From Rhyacichthys aspro (lineage: Eukaryota > Chordata > Actinopteri > Gobiiformes > Rhyacichthyidae): a stretch of 64,000 bases of DNA. How positions within the stretch are numbered: the first letter of the stretch is position 1; each line of letters opens with the position of its first letter. The notes beneath the pieces are model-generated. The model had not been told where the DNA came from. It was given only the letters and a program-made list of their open reading frames with translations, and did no database searches. Location of the stretch: the NCBI GenBank assembly GCA_036850595.1, contig CM072161.1:10685905-10749904 (forward strand). The letters run 5' to 3'. A program made the position numbers and the translations under genes. Of the stretch, positions 12,301 to 22,432 are shown in pieces.

Positions 12301-15300
12301 CCTTGTCCTTTGGCTCATTGCCCTCTGATATTTGGTCATTGAGTTCAACCAATGACTGAAAACATATAGTTAAGGAAGGAAATAAATGTACCCTAGTTAC
12401 AATATAGCTGTACACAAGGTGATAACCAGATGAAATATTTTTATCTGTAAAACTAAGTGATGACTCACTGTGAAGACCCTGGGTGTGTGAAAGGAACGCA
12501 AAAGGCGAGAGAGAAAAACAAGATGTCTCTCAGAGTTTTTCTCATTTACATGTACCAGGCACAGTTGAGCCAGCTGGCATACCACATCTTCAAAATGCTG
12601 TGTCTGTAGGGATCCAAACACCTCATTGACAAGTGGAGGCCCTGTCTGCATACACTTCTCAGAACCATCCCCTTCAACAACAGTTTTCTCATTGTCTTCT
12701 GACTTGGAGAAACAAATCTTAACAGATTTCTTTTGTGTGTGCTTTCGACTCCCTTTCTCAGGGTAACGCATCACCTGGGGACAAGGAGACAAACAGATTT
12801 ATATTTACTTCTTGTTGGATGAGTTATGTCAGTTCCAAGTTTTCTCTAGAGCAACACTCACCTGCAACAAAGTGGCCATCCCTTCAAAAGCCTGTGGGTC
12901 TGTTTCATCACTGTCGACATAACGCACAAACAACAGGGCCAGTCCCTCCCAGAATTCAGCAACAAGTCCTTTAAAGACATCTCTGTTCTCATGCGATTCA
13001 ACTGTAATATGTAATCCCGCCCGCTTCTCCCAGGAAACAAGCATTTCAGTGACTAAAAGGAAAAGAGGGCCATTCTGAAGGAGTTGACTTCCAAAAGCAG
13101 TCTCCAGCAATGGTAGAAGCTGCAAAACGCATGAATAATGGATGAGAGATTTTAGGGGTAATTCATTTAAGTATTCAAAAAGCACAAATTATCATTACTA
13201 GCCTGACCTGCTGTGATACAAGTATGGAGCAAACTTTTTTCTGGCCCTCATCATCTTGTGCATTGTGCAGGACGCAGTATCTCAAACACTCAACAGCAGA
13301 AGTAACTATGACTGCACTTTCTGATGAACTTGATGCTGCACGCTCACTAGAAAGACTGAGAACAAGCATACTTTTTAAATGTACATGCCATTATTACTGA
13401 CTATAAATTGCAAACATATTAAAATAATTTCAAATCAGAAGAAAAAAACTCAGGCTCACCCATTTATGAGTGATGTGAAAAAGGTGGTGTAGAAGTCCAT
13501 TTTTGGATCAGTAATGTGTTCAGGGAGTTTACTGAGAAGTGGCATCAGATTGGGATGAAGCGCTTTGGCCAAGCCTTTGCCGCCGTCTTTCAAGAGGGCC
13601 CAAAGTTTAGGCAAGAAACCTTTTTTGGCATTTACGTGTTTCCAGCAGTCCTGGAGAAGGAACAGAAAGCACAACAAAGCTAAACAAGTCTGCCTATCGT
13701 GGTATTTAGGTTACTCACTTGGCACAGGCCTTCTCTATCTCTTACAGGGATGGTAGACACCACATGGAGAACAGCTTCCCAAACAGGTGCCAGCACTAAA
13801 GGATCAGCGTCATCGATGCTCAGGAGAACAGCAGGGCAGAGTCGTGCAGCTTCAGCCTGGGCCAAGGCTGGAGTAAACTCACATAGGGCACAGACCATTT
13901 CAAAAAATGCTCCTCGAACCTGTGAAGAAAAAACAAAGCATGTTTGTACAACACTATTTATTATTATTGTGTAAAAAATGAAGAAAATGTTTCTTAACTG
14001 TACTGTATATAAAAATACTCAGGAGTCACTGTAAATACTATGTGTATTATCTGTAACAACATTGTCCCATTTTCTGTCATCACCTGTGGTGTTTTATGCT
14101 TGCTGTACTTCCAGAATTTTGCAGAGCTAAGAAGATCTGCTAGTTTTGGTTCCAGAGCTGTCCTTTCATCTTGAGGCAGCAGAAACAGCAGTCTCTTGAC
14201 TCCAAGCAGAGAACTGGTCAACATGCGCACATACTTAGCTTCCCTTTCCTCCTCTGTCACACTTCTGAAAAACACAAATCAATGTATTGCTTTTCTCTAC
14301 TTCTAACACTTTTAAGTATGTATAAAAATGTAGAAAATCAAAAAAAGGAGTCCAGAATAATCAATTTGGTTACTTACTGTGAATCACTTAATGTATTTGC
14401 TGTCTCCTTCACTAAAATATCTTGAAGTACCTGAAATTGCACAAGATAAAGCTTTTAGTGTTTATCTAGTAGGGTTACAGGGTATTTTATAATGTCAACC
14501 CTCATTCTCACATTAAGGATCTCGTCCTTGCAGAAGCTAAGGGCCTCAGGTTGTTTGGTGGGTGAGAAAGCAGCCTGAAAAGCCTGACATGCAGCAGATG
14601 CTGCAGGTGTGTAGGTGTCACACTGCGACAGAATCCAGTGTCCCATCAAACTCTTCAAAAACGGAGCCAAGTTGCGACGCACTTTCAGTACAAGTTGCTC
14701 AAAAGCAATTTGGGTGGCCTCCCTAATCCGCCGATCATAATCCTGATAATAACAGAAAGGAGAGTTTTATAACAGAAAAATGTTAATGTGTCTTTTGTGT
14801 TATGCAACTCTTTTCCCAGAATCTTCTGACCAGTTATATGGTAAAATAATTTGGACATGGATGTTGGTCTATAGGTCTAACTATAAACCTGTAGCTCACC
14901 ACTGATATCTTGCAGTAAATTCTTGGCCAGTATGGCAGCACCCCTTTAACCTCTTCAGCATCACGTTCCTGACACATGGCCCCAAAGTCCTGCACAGCCT
15001 GAAACATCACCCCATCATTTAGGCAATCATACAAACTGTGGGTGCGTATATAAATTATTACACACCTTCAATCTGGTGACAACATCTCTTTTGGAGAGTT
15101 TTCTGAGCACCAGCCGAAAGTCGGCATCTACCAAATTATCTATTTCCTCTGCGCCGTGAACAGCTGGGACATAACTGAGCTCCGAAGTGACCGTCGTGTC
15201 AAAGCCCACAAACCCAGGAATGACGCCACCTTCCCGGGCCAGCACCTCCGCAGCGCGTCCGCTGCTTGACGGCTAATTAAGAAGACAAAATATGAGATGA

Positions 15301-15497
15301 ATGACCGTGAAAAACAGTCTCTACACCATAACACGAAAAAAATCACCAATACCTATGTAGGTAAGTTATCGACAAGCACGCGTTTAGCTGAGTATATTAG
15401 CTTCAAAGTTTAGCCATTACATCGAGCTTTAACACTGTATTGTAATGGTACTTACCCGAACATTTCCTTTAGTTCGTTGTTTATTCTTACCTCCCAT
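6373..15497 (-). CDS. ltn1: Listerin E3 ubiquitin-protein ligase 1 (complete, 32 coding exons)
   Basis: Ribosome quality-control ubiquitin ligase. It acts on 60S subunits carrying a stalled nascent chain together with NEMF and VCP (family knowledge). Exons in coding order: 15456-15497, 15066-15272, 14900-14998, 14512-14742, 14378-14430, 14084-14264, 13719-13919, 13460-13650, 13208-13355, 12862-13119, 12469-12774, 12137-12355, 11978-12019, 11687-11873, 11368-11607, 11109-11262, 10769-10919, 10459-10669, 10227-10383, 9975-10088, 9769-9896, 9548-9683, 9326-9470, 8971-9184, 8626-8863, 8461-8538, 8174-8360, 7928-8093, 7621-7841, 6955-7149, 6545-6712, 6373-6435. These join in frame to 1776 aa, against about 1766 in human. 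The N-terminus MGGKNKQRTKGN is diagnostic. The long middle is HEAT/ARM-like. The last two exons carry the RWD-like tail and a C4HC3 RING: CMIC, CRTC, KFHSAC, then CPLC. All eight metal ligands are present. Exon 13 (42 bases) is the least conserved. The exon 18 boundary is uncertain by one base. Confidence 0.96.
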
Positions 15498-15610
15498 TGT
15501 ATTAAATTAACATTTAAAGAAGTCTGTTTTATTTAAAAACTTGGTACACGATAAACACAAGGACCAAGCGGTAGCGCTACATAACTTCCTTGTTCCTGTC
15601 ACAAATTTTT
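15498..15610 (-). promoter_or_regulatory. ltn1: ltn1 5' flank / probable promoter
   Basis: Directly upstream of the ltn1 ATG. It contains an ETS-like core (AACTTCCTTG near 15582) and a GGTAGCGCTAC palindrome near 15569, but no TATA box. This is typical of a housekeeping promoter. It is inferred from position and motifs only. Confidence 0.4.
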
Positions 15611-15776
15611 CAAAATAATTCAAAATAATTCTGAATAGCACTAATTCTGAATAATAGCAATACGTATCAGCAGAAGTTAAAGACACACAGTTCAGTGTTT
15701 ACTCTTCAGTCTAACCTTAATAAAATGGCACACAAAAGTAAAGTTGTTGTATCAGTTTAATTTGAATTGGTGGCTT

Positions 15777-15944
15777 TTACTTTGAATTAGGATCCATCGA
15801 GCTTGGCGCAAACATCCGTCGTCGATCTTCTTCTTTCACGTAGACAGAGCATTTTGGCTCATTATTGCCCTCTTGAAAGAATAAATGCGTATTATCATGG
15901 TCCGGCCCAGAGCACACAGAAACTTGACTAAACGAAGGTGCTGG
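15777..15944 (-). other. Unassigned exon-like ORF, possible C-terminal exon
   Basis: On the minus strand a good acceptor (TTAACTGTTGTGTTGCAG) precedes a 55-codon open frame ending in TAA. The encoded C-terminus is KEEDRRRMFAPSSMDPNSK. Composition is balanced and the frame has no stop. An ATTAAA lies about 20 bases after the stop. No ATG fits the start, so this looks like a terminal coding exon of a spliced gene. It sits between ltn1 and tmem135 on the same strand. Splicing from tmem135 exon 14 would put it in a different frame. I do not recognise the protein and could not find upstream exons. Confidence 0.4.
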
Positions 15945-17632
15945 CTGCAACACAACAGTTAATGATAATGATAACAAAATATTTATTAGGAATCAAGAAC
16001 GTTTTAATACAACATTTAACATCCTTTATCATGAACAACCTTAACAGTTAACACAAATTATGTAGACATCACATTTTTATTGTGTAGTCCATCATAAATG
16101 CACTGCATTTTCACAATCATGGCTTCTGGTGTGGAGGTAAGGTGTGTCTAAAGCTGAACTGAAAAGTGGTTATCCAAATCACTGTAAACAAATGTTTTTA
16201 ATAACTGAAATATATGCACAATATATTTCAAAAATATTTAGTAGTTTAGCAATACAGGTATTGAAGGTCTTCATGACTGGAATGACTTGAAAATGTTGAA
16301 AATAGCCAGTGAGGCTTTAATTAATTAAACTTGTGGCTAAAGCCCAAGTAGTATCTCATAAAATGTACATATTTATGAAGACAGTACCTCAAAAGCCAAA
16401 GTAAATTTAACAGTTAGTGTGTTTTAGCCTTGAGTTTACATCCCTCTAGCAACAATGTGGGTCCTCAGTCAATATTTCAAAACATTTAGGTATTTACTTT
16501 AGGGGTAGGACACTAAATTAATGGGTGGTTTTGAGAAAACAATTGTCTTGCAACATCTCTTTACTGTTAATCTCTGACACCAAACAAAGAGTTAAGTGTT
16601 CTCTCCCAGACATACTGCATACACATAAATTGTCTTTTAAATCTCTTGTGAGAGTCTTCCATGTTGTGCCCCTTTATCTGTATTATGCTCTATCCAGTAA
16701 CCTGCTGTTAATTTAAAACATATTAGTTGTAGAGCAAAGAGTAAAGTGATCATTAAAAATAAAAAAATCAAATAAAAACGCCACATTGTGAGCTGAATAT
16801 ATGTAGTACTATGGCAGATTGTTCTCACTACTGCTAAACTCAAATGAACATCAACTGGGATTAGTAAAATGTGTAATCAATACCGTTAGTTGTTAATTAA
16901 AAAATCATTCAAATATAACCTTAGCAGGAGCTACCTGTATGTTAAGGCAGCAGAATGGTGTTATCACTTTCTTATTGTCCATTGTCATAACACAATTCAA
17001 TACTAAAGAAAAATTTTAATTCAGTCCCATCAAGAAATGTAAATATAGTTCATAGTTTAGTAAACTGGAGAGTTTTTTCTTTTTCACATTAAGGCAAATG
17101 CTTTTGTCCATACTAACCTACTGACTTTGAGACAAATTAATAGACTCCAAAGAGCCAGTGTTTGAAGTGTTGAAGTTTTTCATACTTTTTTCAAACATAA
17201 TATCCTGATCATATGTAGACAATGGCATATTTTTAATAAAATAAATTCAAATTAAATTTAAACAGTGACAATAAAACATAACTCTGAGGTTTTGATATAG
17301 TCAATGATTAAAATGAAACTATAACTATAAAGGTGGGAATTAAAACAACACACTCCCAAAATAATATAAGTACTTTAGTTTGAAAAATGCTACATCAACC
17401 CAAGAGCTATAGCCTCCCAATCAACAATGTTCAGACTTCTGCATTTCCTTTTGTAGTAACCTGCGTGTGTTGCAGTGCATTGCTTGCTTTGGGCAGATTT
17501 TGGCTTTTCCCACACTATTGAATTGACTGTAACTTAGTTGTTACAATCCCACTGAACAAATCTGTAAGTGTGTCATACAAGCTGTTGGGTTTTAACGCAA
17601 CCTTAGAGACACTTCAAAATGCTGGCCCCAAG
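15945..17632. other. Region downstream of tmem135, no clear gene
   Basis: AT-rich DNA with no open frame that looks coding. Part is presumably tmem135 3'UTR: a minus-strand AATAAA lies at 16076-16081. On the plus strand, ATGGCTTCTGGTGTGGAG followed by GTAAGG at about 16121-16144 resembles a short first exon, but no partner exon was found. Confidence 0.5.
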
Positions 17633-20600
17633 TCAACCCAGCTGGATCTCATCTCCTGGGGGGAGTATTTGGCTGGGGACTGTGGTGTACCTTGGGTCCA
17701 ATTTGGGAACAAAGCCTTTAAAATCTCTGGAAGCCTGAGTCCCAAACACATCTAACAACTGTCGATTCATCAGCGCAAACCTAGAAAACAATAATGATAA
17801 CATTCATAAAGTAATACACGAGAGGCTTCTGTCTGAAACAAACAATAAAATGTCTGTACTTAGTCTTCACCAGTCATCCATACCTGCCCTTTGTTAAACG
17901 CAGCAAAAACTTCCAATATGTTGGCCTGAGGTTCTGCACCTCCATCACAGCCTGCAGCAGTAAAAGGACATGAGATAATTATTAAGCCAAATTCAGGTGT
18001 AATATAACTGTGTAAGTAAGACGTTTTTCTGTTTATTGTTCCTTACAGCCTGGAAACAGATAGCAGTGGAAATGGCATACAAGACTGTATCAGCATGTGG
18101 AAAGTAAGGGAACCGGCCTGCTTCAATGCCCTTGAAGTACATGGTCTGGTGGCAAAGAATATAAAATGAATAGGTACCTGTATATAGGCCAACTGCCATA
18201 CATGAGCTAATAATTTGGCATTGTCAAAAAAATGTTGATCCTTCCTTTACCTCCACCAACTTTGAGAAGAGGTACATTGATATTGTTGTGCTCTTGTAAA
18301 AGAACATTGAGAGGCCAGCCAAAAAGCCTAAAAATGGGAAATTGACATAATAGCAATAATTAAATGCATGTGTAACATAACAAATAAACAAAACTGAAGC
18401 AGTTTACACAACTCTAGCCTTACCTGCTATTAGAGCATGAAGCTCATCATCAATATTACGTAACCAGCGCAACAGGCAGCTTGTTCCCTAAAAAAAAAAA
18501 AAGATGGTATTAAATTCTACAAATGTATAAAAAGAAAAATAAAGTATAGTACAGCTTTACAAAAAGTTAAAAACTCACCTTGTAGATACTAACAAAAGAC
18601 CCCAGAAAGGCCCCCAGCTGGAAGTTCTCTTTATTGTAGAAGAGGGATGGGAGACATGAAGGCTTAGAGAACATCTGCCTGAAGGCCGAGGGCACTTTTA
18701 AACAACACTGAATCAAATAGCCAATGCTGAACATCCTGACAAAACCCTGTAGAGTCAAACAATGAAAAACAGTATTGTTAAATTCAAAGGATTTATATAT
18801 TTAAAAAAAACTCTGAATAAGATGAATATTTATAGGTAATATTTAAATCTTACTTTCACACAGTAGGAGATGCAGTTATCCTGGTAATGTCTGCAACATC
18901 TGTGTCTTGGACCCTGGTTGCATCTGACAGATTACAAACAGAGAATGTGCATAAGCCCATGGTTATTTGGTTGGATTTTTGACAGAGTGTGTTTTCTTAC
19001 ATTAATTCCAGCAGCTCCCTGGCGTATGCTATCAGAGTCTTCCTCCTGGAGACAGCCGGTTGTGCTGATGGCTGTGGATCCACTGTCTCTATGGCAGCTG
19101 CCCTCTCATGGGGTCTTGGGTGGCTGTGGTCTGCTACAGCTAAGTGTGATGGGATCTCTTCCTTCCCAATGATGAATCTAGGGCAGAAACACTTCTAAAA
19201 ACTCTACATAAAACTCTGTACTAACAAAAAAAATTAAATTACAGGAGCTACTGGGATAGTCTAAGTCTACTTACTTTAATGCAGAAAAAGCAAATCCTTT
19301 AAGACCATCTTTACTCCTAAAATAAAACATATAAACAGGTCAGTTAGCATGAGTATGTGTTTAGATTTCTACAAACCATCGCAAATATTTATCCAAAGGA
19401 TGATGATTCTCTGACCTGAAGAAGAACATGTAGAGCGATGCCGTAATGCAAAACAAAAACACCTAAGCAGAGAATATGGTGATGTTGAGTACAAACTGAG
19501 TGAAGTGTATGGTGTCTCAATACTCTTGGCTTTTGCTCTTACCTCGCCATGTTTGATGGGTTTGACGATGCCTCTAGTCACTGCCATGCGAAATAATGTC
19601 TCAGTGGCCTAGAAATAAGAAAATATAGTTACATTTTATCAAACGCTGAAGAAAAAAAAGCAGAGAGATGAGCACTTACAAGATTTGCCATGTATATTGT
19701 GAGCAGCCCTCTCCTGAATGGGAGGAAGACAAAAAAATAAATAAATTGTGAATAAATAATAACTTATTATATTAGAAAAGTATGTGGTTTGAGTACCTGT
19801 GCAGCATTTAAAACAGTCAGGCTAATGTTTGTTTAGTTATATGCATACTAAAATAAACATACCTGCTCTTGCGCTCCAGAAGAATAGCGATATAAGAGGC
19901 AGGTAATGCTGAGCCAAACCCTGCAGTCCAGGAGTAAAACCCACCTAACAGTTTCCTAAAGGTGTAAAATAGACAAAAAGTTCTCTTTTTAATTTTAAAA
20001 AGTTACTGGGCTACAAAGATACATGACACATTTACAAAGGTGGTCCTTTATAAATGTGTCATGTATCTTCGTAGCCCAGTAACTTTTTAAAATTAAAAAG
20101 AAAACGTCCAGAAAATGAACTGGCCATAGTAGGGCTGGGGCAGAAAGCATTTTTACAAAATAACAAGTGGATCACAGATAAGAGATTTTGGAAGCAGTGG
20201 GTAAAAGGTCAGCTCAAGAGATAATTATGAAAGAAGAACTAGTTCACCAATAATCTCATCAGACAAAGAAACCAGTATTTTTAAGAATATTTGGATGTTT
20301 TAACAACATCCAAATGGAGATTAACTAGTTTTCATCACCAGGGGAGGTGATGAAAACTTCTTGTACTTTTTGAAAGAGTTTTGCAATAAATATTTGTATA
20401 CAGTGTCTCTGTAAATACGAAAGTATTTTTGCCAGCATAATCCATGTTGTGAGTTTGAATGTGATCAAATACCTTGGTTTATCGTATATGTAACTGAACA
20501 GAGGAATAAATATTCTGTCTGCACAATATTTCACAGACTGTGCACAATCTTACCTGAGAATACAAAAGAAAACAATGTATAGACCTCCATTGGCTGTGAG

Positions 20601-21125
20601 GAAAGAGGTAGATTGTAGTATCTCTGGAATCAGTCTTTTCAAGTAGTAATCCCTTTTCCTTCTTCTCAACACTGCTGCTACCTGCAGTGCATTGAAAACA
20701 GAAAACTGTATTACTCTGTTTATTTAAAACTATTTGCCTCTTGCAGGTTACATATGAGCAACAATACCAGTTTTTGTGTTTTACTGTCAGCAAATGCGAT
20801 GCTTTAATCTGTAGTCAGTTTCCTCAAAAGCCTGCATGAACCTGAACCCGGTTCCTGAGAGTAGCTTATCGACTTCTCCGCTAATCTTTAACATTACAAG
20901 GTTTGTGGAAGTGCCTGTCCTTACGTTAGTTAGCTAGCTTTGCTAACCATCGCGTCTGTAAGCTCCTTAGCAAAATTCACAACTTACCAGATAAAGAGGA
21001 GCGTATATTTTAAAGGAGACCTCCAAAGCCCCCCTGGTCACGTCCACGGCCGAGCGCAAACAAGAAGGGTCCCAAGTATGGCCAATTTCGTAGCAGTTGT
21101 GCGGTATCTTACTGAGGGCAGCCAT
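17633..21125 (-). CDS. tmem135: Transmembrane protein 135 (complete, 15 coding exons)
   Basis: Multi-pass membrane protein linked to mitochondrial dynamics and peroxisomes (family knowledge). Exons in coding order: 20988-21125, 20554-20681, 19863-19955, 19680-19713, 19543-19608, 19416-19462, 19275-19316, 19001-19177, 18854-18923, 18579-18746, 18424-18487, 18251-18327, 18047-18145, 17884-17951, 17633-17780. They join to 472 aa, against 458 in human. Recognition rests on the start MAALSKIPHNCYEIGHTW with the following cysteine-containing N-terminal domain, the block CCRHYQDNCISYC, the segment NKENFQLGAFLGSFVSIYK, and MYFKGIEAGRFPYFPHAD near the C-terminus. Several hydrophobic segments are visible. 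The acidic/proline-rich exon at 19001-19177 is the least conserved and accounts for much of the length difference. The 5' end is GC-richer and lies 1.3 kb from the divergent hephl1-like gene. Confidence 0.95.
19980..20105. repeat. Near-perfect 61-bp inverted repeat (hairpin) in tmem135 intron 2
   Basis: The left arm 19980-20040 and right arm 20045-20105 are reverse complements apart from about three mismatches, separated by a 4-base loop (20041-20044). The core ACTGGGCTACAAAGATACAT is recognisable in both arms. There are no obvious target-site duplications or coding content. It may be a fold-back MITE or a recent palindromic duplication. Its position in the tmem135 intron means the pre-mRNA would carry a long stem. 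Confidence 0.93.
20327..20358. repeat. Perfect 13-bp inverted repeat with 6-base loop
   Basis: AGTTTTCATCACC at 20327-20339 is the exact reverse complement of 20346-20358, with loop 20340-20345. A smaller hairpin (GGATGTT / AACATCC) lies just before it near 20293-20311. Both are in tmem135 intron 2, 220-350 bases from the larger hairpin. Confidence 0.9.
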
Positions 21126-22432
21126 GTCTGTGTCTGAGGACTGAGCAGGAGCGCGCTCTGTGCGCGTTCACCGAGCGGGGATGGCCCACGGACACAAGAG
21201 CTAAACAGGGCCGACGCACACGGGTCAAAGTGAGAGGAAGAGCACCAGAATGTATTTGAGAAAGAGCTCACTGTACTGTTGACTAAAGTCATTTATTCTT
21301 AAAGCAACACTAGGTGAGGATGTATAGCCTGTTCATCAAAGGAGACTAATTGTGCTGCATCACTTCGTCTGTTACATCTCGATATTTGTTTTATTTATGT
21401 AAGTTGTGATGTAATTTTAGTTGTTTTGTAATGGTTGAGGACAAAGATTGCCCCCCGTTGCGTATCTGTCAAAAACAGCTGCATGTTTCATATCAAGAAA
21501 CAATCTTTTTAATTTGTTTATTTTATTTAATTAATTTTTTTCCACATTGTGTTGCTTTAAAGGGGGCTCTTATTGCCACAAAGCATAAAATGTAACATGA
21601 GACAACATAAGGGATGAAAGAAAGTGTTGGTGGCAGCATCAGCAGAATTAGAGATTGGGAAAAATTTGATCGGTGGTATTAATAATTATGTATTTTGGGG
21701 ATTATGCCTAGATAAACAAAAGTGAGATGACCTTAAGGCAGCTCTTTCCTTATTAATTGCAGCAGTTTGGCAGCAGGTGTCAGACTTACTCTTTATGTGT
21801 GCCATTCATGGTTCACGAGGTTTTGAGAAATTCAACAAACATCAATACTAAATCTGAAATAAAGCATAAAGATAGGTCAGTAAGATCTCTGAACATGTAA
21901 CCAACATGTGTTTTACAGCTTAGTATAAACAAATGTGGCTACTTTTGGTTTCATAAGATTGGATGTTGACCTAAGCTGTAATAGAAAAAAATAATTTTGA
22001 ATGCAGGATATGCAGTTTGTCACCCACAAAATTAAGCCCTTCTCAAAACTGTGAGCAGTGATGAGGACCAATAATTAGCACCAGTCTCTGGAAAGTTAAC
22101 TGGGAGCTACAATTTGGATAACCAAGGGTGCTGGAGTCTGCATTTTGTGATAAGTACAACGATTACTTTAATTTCCCAAGGGGTATCTTATAAACATATC
22201 CTATAACAATTAACGCGAGAAGATTGAGCGGTTATTATCCCCTCAAATCTGATCCTACAGGAGGCGGTCGTCCCTCTGAATGGACCAACTGTTTTCCTCT
22301 GAGTTTCATAAGTGTCGTAGGCTGCCTGTTTACCGTAACGCACACTGTTTACGCGCTCGCATGGAGAAGTTACCGGGAGTTTCTGCTTGTTCCTCTTGAA
22401 TCTGGTCAGCTCACGGCGCGTTGCTCTGAAAC
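21126..22432. promoter_or_regulatory. Divergent intergenic region between tmem135 and hephl1-like gene
   Basis: The two genes point away from each other with 1.3 kb between start codons. The tmem135 end (21126-21240) is CpG-rich with ACGT and GCGC motifs. The middle is AT-rich with nothing recognised. The last 150 bases before the hephl1-like ATG again contain CpGs. No TATA box is clear on either side. A shared promoter is possible but the distance is large for that. Confidence 0.5.

Noticed and set aside
16121..16144. Plus-strand ATG followed by a donor (MASGVE then GTAAGG) resembling a first coding exon
   Set aside because: Only six codons, and no second exon with a matching acceptor and open frame was found downstream on the plus strand before tmem135.
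16637..16843. 68-codon hydrophobic minus-strand open frame downstream of tmem135
   Set aside because: I considered it as an upstream exon for the orphan C-terminal exon, but it lacks a donor in a usable phase and has T-rich composition.
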